Below are positions 13,798 to 23,154 of a DNA stretch of 33,387 nt, piece after piece. Position numbers and translations under genes: made by a program. The DNA comes from a virus, in the IMG/VR virus record IMGVR_UViG_3300046804_005583, positions 1 to 33,387 of that record; one strand, written 5' to 3'. Numbering within the stretch: the first letter of the stretch is position 1; every line of letters begins with the position of its first letter. The notes beneath the pieces were generated by a model, which did no database searches, was not told where the DNA came from, and saw nothing but the letters and a program-made list of their open reading frames with translations.

Positions 13798-16386
13798 ATG
13801 ACTTCAACATCGCTAGTAAAAACGCAATTACATAATAGTATTGCGGATTCAGTTTACAAAGAAATTTCTTCGAGAACTGGACGCTATTATTATTTTCTAG
13901 GAAAAGCTATTGAATGGACTGACGAGAATAATCCTCCAGTGCCTATTGATAGTTTTAACTATGAAAAAGATACTAGAAAAAATATTATTATAGTCAAAGA
14001 AATTTTGCCTAGCGATGTAGCTTTTGTTATCGATAGAAAAGACTGGAAATCAGGCACGGTCTATGATATGTATGATGACAGTTATAGCACTGAGATAATA
14101 GGATTAAACCTTATTGCAGGTGGGTCCAATTACACTAGTAATGCTAACATTACTATTTCCGGTGGCGGTGGGTCTGGTGCTACTGGGAATGTAATTGTTG
14201 TAGATGGAGCTATAACAGGAGTAAACTTACTAACTAATGGTTCAGGCTTCACTACTAAGCCTAATGTTATTATTTCTCATGTTAGTGGTACGGGTGGTAA
14301 TATAGAAGCTGTGATTGGTTACGCTTATTCAGGTGTTTCCACACTGCAAGCAGCCAACTTTTACGTTGTAACCGATCAGTTTAACATTTACAAGTGTTTA
14401 GATAATAACAATAACGCACAGTCAACTGTTAAACCAACAGAAACTACCACTGAAGCTTTTAAAACTTCCGATGGTTATAAATGGAAGTTTATGGGTAATG
14501 TACCTATCTTCCTAAGAAATAAATTTCTATCCCCTACTTTTGTCCCTGTAACTACTTCAGTAAATTCTAATTTTTATTCCAAGGGTGAAATTAGATCAGT
14601 TAATATTTTAGATACTGGTAGTGGGTATACGTATGCAAGAATTGTTGTTCAAGGGGATGGTTATCTAGAGGATGAGCCGTATCTTATAAAAAATGTTAAT
14701 ATTAATTATTCCGGTGTTGGCTACTCTAGCGCAAACGTCGTAATTGATCCTCCAGTAACTGCTTCTGCAACATGGGCTGCTAATACAGCTTACACCGTTG
14801 GTAAAATATTATCTCACCAAAAGAATTATTATGAGGTTGTTTTAGCAGGAACCTCAGCTTCTTATGGTCCTTTACATACAGTTGGAACTAAACAAAACGG
14901 AAATGTGGGGTTAAAATTTAGAGGTACAGTTGCTACAGCTAATGTTTCTCTTATTAGTAATGGTTTAATTAGCGCTGTAATGTTAGATGGTGCTGGTATT
15001 AGAGATATTGTTATTACTAAAGGCGGGTCGGGTTATATAGATGCCCCTACTATTACCTTAACCGGGGGCGGTGGTGTAAACGCTGCAGGTTATGTAAATT
15101 TAGTGGATAATACAGTAAGAAGAATTATTATTACTGATAGTGGTACCAATTATTCTACTGCACCTAATGTAGTAATTGGCGACGAATGGACCGCCAATAC
15201 TTTCTTTGATATTAATGATCAAGTTTTTTATTTAACTAATTTATATACAATTACTTCAAACGGTTATAGTAATACCACTGCCCCTACTCATACCACGGGC
15301 TCACGTACTTTAGGTAATGCTATATTTACTTACGCTGGTGCAAAAGCAACTGCATACGCTAGGTTAAAATATGGTGCAGGTTATACCGCTGCTCCTCTTG
15401 CAAACATTGTAGGGGACAATGGTGGTAATCAGGCGGGTAATGCAAATATTTCCGTTGAAGTTGAAAAAACTGAAGCTATTTTAATTCCCTATATTGATCA
15501 GGGTGGAAGAATAACTAGAGTTAATATTGAAAACGGTGGCACGGGGTATACATACGGAACGTTAACTGTAGTTGGAGATGGCGCTAACGCTTCTCTACAA
15601 TTAAATCTTTCTCAAGGTGACTTAGAGTCTCTACAATCATTAAGTGAACTTCAAGCCGTACCCGGTGCAATTCATACTGTACAAGTCGTATCTAGAGGTT
15701 ATAATTACTCTAATGCTAATGTATCTATTTCGGGTGATGGTACCGGCGCTACAGCAAACGCAACGATAGTGTCAGGTAGAATTACTAAAATAAATATGAT
15801 TAATGAGGGGTCAGGTTATACTTACGCAACTGTAACTATAACCGGGTCTGGTAAAGGTGCTAGTGCAAGAGCTATTCTACCCCCTTATAATGGACATGGT
15901 AAAGATACTATAAATGAATTATATGCTAGAAACTTAGGTTTTTATTCTACTATTAATCAAGAAGAAAATCAAGGTTTTATAGTTACTAATGATTACCGTC
16001 AGTTTGGTATCATAAAAGATATTAGAAATCTTAATAATTCAAAATACTTTAATGGTGGTACAGGTTCTGCTTGCTATTTAATTTCAGGGTCTGTTAACCC
16101 CAATATTTTTGCTGAAGATACTATAGTAAGAAGAGCGTCTGATAATACAGCTTTTGTAGTTATTTCTTCTTCTAACAATGCTATTTTAGTTAGCTCTTTA
16201 GATGAGACAACTCCAATTATTGGAGATACTATATCAGTCTCTACAGGTAATAGTTTTGTAGTCACCGGAGTAACTAATCCTGACGTTGATAAATATTCCG
16301 GCGAACTTCTTTACTTAGACAATAGACGAGCATTCACTACAACAGAAGATCAATCAGTTTCTTTAAATACAGTAATTAGATTCTAA
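13798..16386 (+). CDS. 8: gp8 baseplate wedge protein with large repeat insertion
   Basis: An 862-residue protein against 334 for T4 gp8, yet both ends match T4. Residues 1-95 include the VIDRKDW motif (T4 VIPRRDW). Residues about 185-235 include FNIYKCLDNN, TVKPTE and DGYKWKFMGNVP (T4 YRCLD, TIEP, DGYVWEYLFEIP). The extreme C-terminus, KYSGELLYLDNRRAFTTTED, matches T4 HSGEMIYMENR. Between these lie repeats of the form V-x-I-x-x-x-GSGYT-x-A-x-V-x-I-x-GxGxGAxA. gp8 forms dimers on the wedge in T4; the inserted repeats probably add an outward beta-rich domain. It is preceded by the stop codon of the small structural gene with a one-base gap (TAATATG). Confidence 0.85.
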   Translation: MTSTSLVKTQLHNSIADSVYKEISSRTGRYYYFLGKAIEWTDENNPPVPIDSFNYEKDTRKNIIIVKEILPSDVAFVIDRKDWKSGTVYDMYDDSYSTEIIGLNLIAGGSNYTSNANITISGGGGSGATGNVIVVDGAITGVNLLTNGSGFTTKPNVIISHVSGTGGNIEAVIGYAYSGVSTLQAANFYVVTDQFNIYKCLDNNNNAQSTVKPTETTTEAFKTSDGYKWKFMGNVPIFLRNKFLSPTFVPVTTSVNSNFYSKGEIRSVNILDTGSGYTYARIVVQGDGYLEDEPYLIKNVNINYSGVGYSSANVVIDPPVTASATWAANTAYTVGKILSHQKNYYEVVLAGTSASYGPLHTVGTKQNGNVGLKFRGTVATANVSLISNGLISAVMLDGAGIRDIVITKGGSGYIDAPTITLTGGGGVNAAGYVNLVDNTVRRIIITDSGTNYSTAPNVVIGDEWTANTFFDINDQVFYLTNLYTITSNGYSNTTAPTHTTGSRTLGNAIFTYAGAKATAYARLKYGAGYTAAPLANIVGDNGGNQAGNANISVEVEKTEAILIPYIDQGGRITRVNIENGGTGYTYGTLTVVGDGANASLQLNLSQGDLESLQSLSELQAVPGAIHTVQVVSRGYNYSNANVSISGDGTGATANATIVSGRITKINMINEGSGYTYATVTITGSGKGASARAILPPYNGHGKDTINELYARNLGFYSTINQEENQGFIVTNDYRQFGIIKDIRNLNNSKYFNGGTGSACYLISGSVNPNIFAEDTIVRRASDNTAFVVISSSNNAILVSSLDETTPIIGDTISVSTGNSFVVTGVTNPDVDKYSGELLYLDNRRAFTTTEDQSVSLNTVIRF
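14095..15875 (+). repeat. GSGY-type amino-acid repeats in gp8
   Basis: About nine imperfect copies of a 35-60 residue unit with cores such as NGSGFTTKPNVIISHVSG, TGSGYTYARIVVQGDG, GGSGYIDAPTITLTGGGG, SGTNYSTAPNVVIG, YGAGYTAAP, GGTGYTYGTLTVVGDG and EGSGYTYATVTITGSG. Copies are diverged at the DNA level, so the repeat is old or under selection for variation. The first copies lie inside the T4-like N-terminal region and the rest after residue 260. Confidence 0.75.
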
Positions 16387-16396
16387 CAGGTAAAAC

Positions 16397-19300
16397 ATGG
16401 CACTTGATTTTAATATCGCCCCGTATTATGATGACTACTCTCAGTCAAAAAACTTTTACCGTATCTTATTCAAGCCCGGTCGCGCAGTACAAGCCCGTGA
16501 ATTAACCCAGCTTCAGACCATTCTGCAAAAGCAGATTGAGTCTATGGGTACTAATATATTTAAAGAAGGTTCGTTGGTTTTTAATGGTAAGTCTTTTGTA
16601 ACTAAAGGCTTATTTTTTAATTTAGATACAGTTTCAGTTGATGTAAACGTATTTGAAGGCGAAGTAGTTGTAGGTGCTACGTCAGGCGCTCGCGCTTTGG
16701 TTAAAAAAGTGGCTGCTGCTACTTCTACTGAACCTGCTAAACTTTATATTGTAAACCCTGATGGTGTATTTCAGAACGGTGAGACAGTAACTATAGTCGA
16801 TACCACTACGTCTGTTACTATTGATTCAGACGAGACGACGTTCTCCGGCCCTGTCTACTTCTTTAGTATTGAAGAAAGTATTTTTTATACTAAAGGTAAT
16901 TTTGTTTTCTGTGACCCGCAAACTATTGTTGTACCTGCCACTTTAGCTGTTAACATACCTTTACCGTCAGCTAGAATTGGTTTACAAGTTGTTGAAAGTA
17001 TTATTAATTCGGATGATGATTCTTCTTTATTAGATCCTGCTATAGGTACTAATAATTATTTTGCACCAGGTGCAGATAGATATCAAATTGAATTAATATT
17101 AAAAGGTATAGAATATAACCCGACTGTAGAGAATTCCGATCAGGAAACTATAACTGATTTTATTGATATTTGTAATATTAGGTATGGTGAGACTATTAAG
17201 TTAGTCACATCTTCTCAGTATAATGTCTTACAAGATGCTTTAGCTTTAAGAACTTATGATGAATCAGGTGACTATACTGTTAAGCCATTTATAGCGACAA
17301 TCAAAGATCACGTATTTTTAGATAATACAAAATTCACTTTAGAGCTTACTCCAGGTAAAGCTTATGTTAAAGGTTATGCATTTGAAACTACCGCACCGTT
17401 ATTTCTAACTATTGACAAAGCAAGAGATACAGAGACAGTAAATAATTTTCCTATTGCTGCTGATTACTCCACTTATGTTAGAGTATCAAATGTTTCAGGA
17501 TTTATTAACCCTTTAGTATCGCAGCAATTTGATATTCATAATGTAGATATTGCAAACGTTGTTCTTACATCAAACGTTAATTATGCTAATACCATTATCG
17601 GTAATGTTAGAGTTAGATATTTTGAAGATATAAACATTGGTGCAACAGATGCTACTAAACAGTACAGATTTTATTTTTACGATTCTCACATTTTTGATTA
17701 CCAAGCCTCTAATGTAACTGTTACCTTGAATGGTTCAGGTTACAACGTAAATGCGCAAACTAATACTACAGTAACTATTGCTACTTCTGGTCCAGTGCAA
17801 CCTAAAGTAAATGCTACTGCTACAGCAAATTATACTGGTAATGCTATTCTTGGAATTTCTTTGACAAATATTGGTCGAGGATATACACCAGAAGCTATTA
17901 ACAATACCACCGTAACTATTGCAACTACAGGTCCAGTTCAACCTACTGTTAACGCTACTGCTACAATTAGCTTTATTGAAAACTCTTTTAGTAATGCAAA
18001 ATCGTTTGTTAATGTAGAAAGAATTACAGCCTCTCCTAACGTAGTGGCTGCTGCAGATGTTTATGATCCAGCCAATGTCAGAGTTACCTATGGTGAAGAT
18101 GACACTTTATTATTCCCGGTTCCTCAATCGACTATCGCTACGTTTAAACCAAACAATGTAAGTGATACGTCCTTTACTTCTGTAAAGTTGTTTACAGCAT
18201 CGTTTACTAATAGTACTGGGGTAAATTCAGCTGCTACTATTACTTTAACCGGAGATGAAACCTTTATCGGCACTGGTAACCTGGATGATGACGATATTAA
18301 TGTTAGATTCTGGGGCGCGGTAACTGCAGCAGGTACATCCTCACTAGCTAAAAAAGCAAAGCTTAATTTTAATAATACTCATTCTTATGTAAATATTTCC
18401 GGTGACGGTAAGACTGCTATCTTACAAGTCGAGCATGACGGTGGTTCGTTCACGGCTAATGTTCTAGGTCAAGTATTTACGTCATCTGCTGCTGGTAAGC
18501 AAAAAGTTTTAACTACAGGTAATGTTACTGTAGCTTACGGGTCTGATACAGGTAATATTAGCCTAGGTGTATCAGATGTTTATGATATCGTTTATGTTTT
18601 AGATTATGTCGGTTTAAATGATACAGATGGTATTACAGGCAATTCATACATAGGTAGATATTCGTTTGATAACGGTCAAAGAGATGATTTTTATGATCAT
18701 GGTAAATTAACCTTATTATCTAATGTAAGTGCTCCAGTTTTAAATTCTACTGATAACGCTAATTTAACAGTTCAATTTAGATATTTTGCTCATACAGGAA
18801 CTGGCTTCTTTAGTGCAGATTCTTATACCGGCTCTGGTATAACTTACGAGCAGATTCCATCTTACACATCCTCTAAGGGTGTTACCTATCAATTGTCTGA
18901 TGTATTAGATTTCAGACCAGTACGTGCGGCAAGTGCTAACACAGTCAACTTTACAAACGTTGTTGAACCTGGCTCAGTTATTTCTGCTGATTATTCGTAC
19001 TATCTAGGTAGAATAGATAAAGTAGCAATTACTAAAGAACAAAAAATTCAAGTATTTAAAGGTATTCCTAGTCTTTCGCCAGACGTTCCTAAAGATAATC
19101 CTTTAGCCATGTCTATCTACACGGTAGACATTCCAGCATATACTAAAAAAGTTACGGATGTTAAGTTAGGGTATATCGACAATAGAAGATATACTATGAA
19201 AGATATTGGTAAGATAGAGCGTCGAGTTTCTAGGTTAGAATATTATACTGCATTAAGCTTTTTAGAGAAAATTGCTTCTGATCAAAGAATTCCTTCTAGT

Positions 19301-22300
19301 GTCCCAGGAGTAGACAGATTTAAAAACGGTATTTTAGTTGACCCGTTTGCCGGGCATGGTGTTGGTGATGTAACTAATAAAGATTATATCTGCTCTATTG
19401 ATTCCGATTTAAGATATTTAAGACCAGCTTTCGTTTCTGATTCTTATAATTATGTTGTGCAGGTTGGTGAATCATCTAACTATAATCAAACCGGTGATTT
19501 AATTACACCACCTTATACCGAAGCTGAATATATTTCTCAGGTGCAATCATCTAGAAATACATTCTTAACTCCACATGAGGTGTTTACTTATATAGGTGAA
19601 ATGCAGCTTAATCCTGCTACGGATATATGGCACGATAGAGAAACATTACCTGCAGTTACCGTTAATGTAAACGGTGAGAATGATGCATTTACTCAAATCG
19701 TCCCTACCAGTCAAGGCTTAAGCCCCTGGGTAACTAAGTGGAATGATTGGAAGAGTATTGGTCGTTACTTGACTGATGTAGATGTTTCGGTTAGCGTATC
19801 AACATCTACAAGTACTAGACTGTCTATAGATGCAGCTGGTAATTTATCTGCTCAAAATTCTACTCAATCTAGCGCTACTACTACAGTAAATAAAACCTAC
19901 GGTGAGTCGTTTGTTAAAACAGGTTTACAATTTAGTGCTGCACAAAAGGTCATTACCACCAACTTCGGTGAAACATTAAAAGATGCAAGTTTAGTACCTT
20001 ATATTAGATCTAGACCAATTACCTTTGTTGCTAAGAACTTAAGACCTAATACCACTCTTTATGCAACGTTTAATGATACTGATGTTACAGAATATGTATT
20101 TCCGGCTATTGAGCTTAAATTTAGTTCTGACTTACCTACAGATGTAAAATTAACTAGAGTTTATTCTGGAAGTAGTACAGCTAATGTCGTTCTGCACGGT
20201 AAAGATAGATGCTATGTTATACCTGATGTAACCCAAGCTCCATTAACTACTGGTAATGTTAGTATTGCTGTTGATGGGAGTACACCCATTACCAGAACTA
20301 TTTCTACAATTAACGTTCCAACACAGCTTGCAACTAATCAGTATGGTGAAGCAGCAGGGGTATTTGTAATACCAAATAACGATGAATTAAAATTCTATAT
20401 TGGAGAAAGACCGTTTAAGCTAGTAGATAGTTTAGATAAAACATTTGTTACTACAGCTGCACAAACTAACTATCTTGCCCACGGGTTATCAACAACTGCT
20501 CAAGACACTATTCTAGCTACTAGAATGAATTTGGTGTCTATAGACCCGTTAGTGGATACAAAGCAGACAAGCGGTGGATCAACTACCTCAACAAAAACTA
20601 CTACTAATACTACCGTTGGGGAAATTTCAACAGTATCTCTTCCTTCTGCTCAGCCTGGTGCTGGTAGCTTTGGTACTCAAGATTTCTTCTGTGGTCAAAA
20701 TAAAAAGAGCTCTGGCAAACAAGGTACATATACATTCAGAATTAATTTAGGTGAAGGTAGTCTTGGTGAAGCAAACGTTACAGTAAGTAGCTTTACTGTC
20801 CCAGATAGATTTACTTTAACATATGCTGGTAGTCAGCAGACTACTGGATTTATGACAAATACTACAGATGCAGCTACTGTAGAAGATTATAACACTACTT
20901 TAAATAAATTAGGCTACCCAGACATTAGTAGAACAGGTACTGCTAGTTATAAATTTACAATCAATAAGCAGACTGCTAATCTTGAATATGCATACTTAAA
21001 GATTGATGCTCCTTTTGAAAATACAGGATGGTCGTTTGAAGTAGATTGTCCTACTGGGTCTGCTGATCCTGCAGCAGGTACTGCTAAAGTTACCTTGACT
21101 AAGAATTCGCTATTTAATTACATAGCAGATTATAATACCTTCTGGACTCAAAATGCTAAAGCTACTAATCGTCCAAATTTTACTGCTAAAATTAAGACAG
21201 GTCATCAATTTACCATTACTAATACATCGGATGCTCCTTCGTGGAAACTAGCTGGCGACGGTCTAATTCGAATTGACGGTATTACTTTAGACACCTCTAA
21301 AATAGAAGAAAAGAGGGCTGGTGTTTCAACAACCTTTGGTGTAGACTTAACAGGTACTAGCTATTGGGTTTATGATGGTGTAAGATATATTTCAGGTGAT
21401 AAAGCTTATAGTAGAGGATACACTAGAAGTGCTGGTGATGAAAACCCATCCTGGGAAAATACCTTAGGTACTCTTCCTATTACTATTCCTCGAGGTGAAA
21501 GTAGAACATTTACTGTTTTCGTTGATCATCCTGCTAACAGTTGGGTTGAAGGTACTTTAAAAGTTGTTTTAGATATAAAAAATTCTCTAGGCACAAAAGA
21601 TGTACCGCATAATGACCCTGAGATTAAGATTACAACTAGAAACCTTAATCAAGATGAAGTTATTGATCCTGTAGCTCAGACTTTCTTCGTTGATGCGGTT
21701 AGAAATCCTTCAGGTATTTTTGTATCATCTATTGACTTATGGTTTGCTCAAAAAGATAACGCTGTACCAGTAACGGTTGAAATTCGACCGGTTATTAATG
21801 GTATTCCTAGCTCAGTAGAAATAGTTCCGTTTGGAATTACTTCAGTAGACGCTGAAAATATAACTACATCAGTTATCGCTAATGATCCACAACTAGATGA
21901 ATATACTAGATTTACATTTAGAAGCCCGGTATATTTACCACCCGGTCAATATTCATTTGTTGTAAAAGGTAATTCAAGAAATTATAGAATTTATACTGCT
22001 CGTTTGGGTGACTTTATTTACAACAGCACAACTCAAAGAGTTAACTCGCAACCGTATATCGGTTCTATGTTTAAGTCACAAAATGCATCTACATGGACAC
22101 CTGAGCAGGATGAAGATATTACGTTTAGAATAAACACGGCTGTATTTGATCCTACTAAGACAGCTCAAGTTACTTTAGCTTCTGAAGATCCTGCACAAAA
22201 TGTTAAGTATGATATTTTCTATACTCAAGGTGAAACATTAGCATTCGCTGATACTGAAGCTCAGTACTTCTATAAAACTACCGGTGCAACTGCAGGAAGC

Positions 22301-22909
22301 ACTCTAGACCCAACGTTCATACCTTACCAGTTAGGTAAAAATATTGCTCTAGGTTCAACTAAAGTTATTAAACGTTTTGAAGGTAATTCTCTTAAATTCT
22401 TATTTACCTTAAATACAGCTGATGAAAATGTTGCACCAGCAGTTGATCTAAATCGTTTAGCTAGCGTACTGGTTAAAAATATTATTAATGATCCAGGTGA
22501 TACTGTACTAGCTGATGAAGAGAGTTATGGTGGTGGTAGTGCTTTAGCAAGATATATTACTAGAAGAGTAACATTAAACCCTGGTTTTGAAGCTCAAGAT
22601 TTAAAAGTATACGTAAGTGGATATTGTCCTAAAAATACTAGATTTAAAGTATATTGTAAGGTTAATGCCCCTGGAACTACACAGTTTGACTCTCAGAATA
22701 AATATCAAGAGATGACTAGAACCTCTGGTGCATTTGATAACGCAAGAGATAAATTCGAAGAGTTTATTTTTGAGAATACTGGGAATACCGTATTATCAGA
22801 TGGCTCGTATTTTAATACCTTCCAGATAAAGATAGTAATGTTATCCTCTGATCCTGCATATGTCCCTTATTTGCGCGATTTAAGAGTGATTGCTTTAGAA
22901 GATTTCTAA
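16397..22909 (+). CDS. giant DUF4815-type baseplate or tail-fibre protein
   Basis: A 2170-residue protein, the largest in the window. The N-terminus reads NIAPYYDDYSQSKNFYRILF, then KPGRAVQARELTQLQTILQK and IFKEGSLVFNG, the hallmark of the DUF4815 family of T4-like phage structural proteins. Residues about 440-525 hold two GSGY-type repeats. The C-terminal third has the typical DPVAQTFFVDAV, SIDLWFAQKDNAVPVTVEIR, FRSPVYLPPGQYSFVV and a following IGSMFKSQNASTWTPEQDED block, ending with a jelly-roll-like domain and LRDLRVIALEDF. By size and position after gp8 it probably replaces T4 gp9/gp10-type peripheral baseplate proteins or forms a proximal fibre. No enzymatic motif is visible. Confidence 0.8.
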   Translation: MALDFNIAPYYDDYSQSKNFYRILFKPGRAVQARELTQLQTILQKQIESMGTNIFKEGSLVFNGKSFVTKGLFFNLDTVSVDVNVFEGEVVVGATSGARALVKKVAAATSTEPAKLYIVNPDGVFQNGETVTIVDTTTSVTIDSDETTFSGPVYFFSIEESIFYTKGNFVFCDPQTIVVPATLAVNIPLPSARIGLQVVESIINSDDDSSLLDPAIGTNNYFAPGADRYQIELILKGIEYNPTVENSDQETITDFIDICNIRYGETIKLVTSSQYNVLQDALALRTYDESGDYTVKPFIATIKDHVFLDNTKFTLELTPGKAYVKGYAFETTAPLFLTIDKARDTETVNNFPIAADYSTYVRVSNVSGFINPLVSQQFDIHNVDIANVVLTSNVNYANTIIGNVRVRYFEDINIGATDATKQYRFYFYDSHIFDYQASNVTVTLNGSGYNVNAQTNTTVTIATSGPVQPKVNATATANYTGNAILGISLTNIGRGYTPEAINNTTVTIATTGPVQPTVNATATISFIENSFSNAKSFVNVERITASPNVVAAADVYDPANVRVTYGEDDTLLFPVPQSTIATFKPNNVSDTSFTSVKLFTASFTNSTGVNSAATITLTGDETFIGTGNLDDDDINVRFWGAVTAAGTSSLAKKAKLNFNNTHSYVNISGDGKTAILQVEHDGGSFTANVLGQVFTSSAAGKQKVLTTGNVTVAYGSDTGNISLGVSDVYDIVYVLDYVGLNDTDGITGNSYIGRYSFDNGQRDDFYDHGKLTLLSNVSAPVLNSTDNANLTVQFRYFAHTGTGFFSADSYTGSGITYEQIPSYTSSKGVTYQLSDVLDFRPVRAASANTVNFTNVVEPGSVISADYSYYLGRIDKVAITKEQKIQVFKGIPSLSPDVPKDNPLAMSIYTVDIPAYTKKVTDVKLGYIDNRRYTMKDIGKIERRVSRLEYYTALSFLEKIASDQRIPSSVPGVDRFKNGILVDPFAGHGVGDVTNKDYICSIDSDLRYLRPAFVSDSYNYVVQVGESSNYNQTGDLITPPYTEAEYISQVQSSRNTFLTPHEVFTYIGEMQLNPATDIWHDRETLPAVTVNVNGENDAFTQIVPTSQGLSPWVTKWNDWKSIGRYLTDVDVSVSVSTSTSTRLSIDAAGNLSAQNSTQSSATTTVNKTYGESFVKTGLQFSAAQKVITTNFGETLKDASLVPYIRSRPITFVAKNLRPNTTLYATFNDTDVTEYVFPAIELKFSSDLPTDVKLTRVYSGSSTANVVLHGKDRCYVIPDVTQAPLTTGNVSIAVDGSTPITRTISTINVPTQLATNQYGEAAGVFVIPNNDELKFYIGERPFKLVDSLDKTFVTTAAQTNYLAHGLSTTAQDTILATRMNLVSIDPLVDTKQTSGGSTTSTKTTTNTTVGEISTVSLPSAQPGAGSFGTQDFFCGQNKKSSGKQGTYTFRINLGEGSLGEANVTVSSFTVPDRFTLTYAGSQQTTGFMTNTTDAATVEDYNTTLNKLGYPDISRTGTASYKFTINKQTANLEYAYLKIDAPFENTGWSFEVDCPTGSADPAAGTAKVTLTKNSLFNYIADYNTFWTQNAKATNRPNFTAKIKTGHQFTITNTSDAPSWKLAGDGLIRIDGITLDTSKIEEKRAGVSTTFGVDLTGTSYWVYDGVRYISGDKAYSRGYTRSAGDENPSWENTLGTLPITIPRGESRTFTVFVDHPANSWVEGTLKVVLDIKNSLGTKDVPHNDPEIKITTRNLNQDEVIDPVAQTFFVDAVRNPSGIFVSSIDLWFAQKDNAVPVTVEIRPVINGIPSSVEIVPFGITSVDAENITTSVIANDPQLDEYTRFTFRSPVYLPPGQYSFVVKGNSRNYRIYTARLGDFIYNSTTQRVNSQPYIGSMFKSQNASTWTPEQDEDITFRINTAVFDPTKTAQVTLASEDPAQNVKYDIFYTQGETLAFADTEAQYFYKTTGATAGSTLDPTFIPYQLGKNIALGSTKVIKRFEGNSLKFLFTLNTADENVAPAVDLNRLASVLVKNIINDPGDTVLADEESYGGGSALARYITRRVTLNPGFEAQDLKVYVSGYCPKNTRFKVYCKVNAPGTTQFDSQNKYQEMTRTSGAFDNARDKFEEFIFENTGNTVLSDGSYFNTFQIKIVMLSSDPAYVPYLRDLRVIALEDF
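17765..17965 (+). repeat. two-copy direct repeat inside the DUF4815 gene
   Basis: Sixty-base units at 17765-17824 and 17906-17965, offset by 141 bases (47 codons), are largely identical. They encode NTTVTIATSGPVQPKVNATA and NTTVTIATTGPVQPTVNATA. Each follows a GSGY/GRGY core, so this is a recent duplication of the same module found in gp8. Confidence 0.75.
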
Positions 22910-23130
22910 TGGAAAACGTTAAGACAGCAAAAATTATAGATCACCCGGATTTAATCCGGGACATGGAGTCAAAAGCGGTTCTGGCTAGCAACATAGACAA
23001 GTATCAAGAGCATAAACAAAAGAAGCATTTTCTTAAAAATGTAATGAATCAAGGTCAAGAAATAGAAAATTTAAAAAAAGATATTTCTGAGATTAAAGAG
23101 ATGCTTTTACAGCTCACAAAAGATAAATAA
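22909..23130 (+). CDS. small coiled-coil protein
   Basis: A 73-residue protein. The N-terminal half has IDHPDLIRDMESKAVLASN; the C-terminal half is a Lys/Glu-rich heptad-like stretch (QEIENLKKDISEIKEMLLQL) that should form a coiled coil. Comparable small proteins with a DHPDL(V/I)RD motif sit before tail fibre genes in other marine T4-like phages. It may be an assembly factor or a minor structural protein; function is unknown. Its ATG overlaps the stop codon of the giant upstream gene (TAATG), and its stop codon lies inside the promoter-like box at 23122. Confidence 0.7.
   Translation: MENVKTAKIIDHPDLIRDMESKAVLASNIDKYQEHKQKKHFLKNVMNQGQEIENLKKDISEIKEMLLQLTKDK
22944..22960 (+). other. 7-bp GC-rich inverted repeat
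   Basis: CCCGGAT and ATCCGGG around a TTA loop, 35 bases into the small coiled-coil gene. It encodes the conserved HPDLIRD motif, so coding constraint may explain it. No T run follows, so it is not a typical terminator. Confidence 0.35.
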
Positions 23131-23133
23131 ATA
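23122..23133 (+). promoter_or_regulatory. tandem late-promoter-like boxes before the fibre module
   Basis: GATAAATA (23122-23129) and AATAAATA (23126-23133) overlap in the 24-base gap region before the 409-residue fibre gene. The ATG at 23155 lies about 22 bases after the second box, with AAGAGA at 23144-23149 as a possible ribosome-binding site. The spacing suits a T4-type late promoter for the host-recognition genes. Confidence 0.5.
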
Positions 23134-23154
23134 ATCAAAATTTAAGAGACAAAC

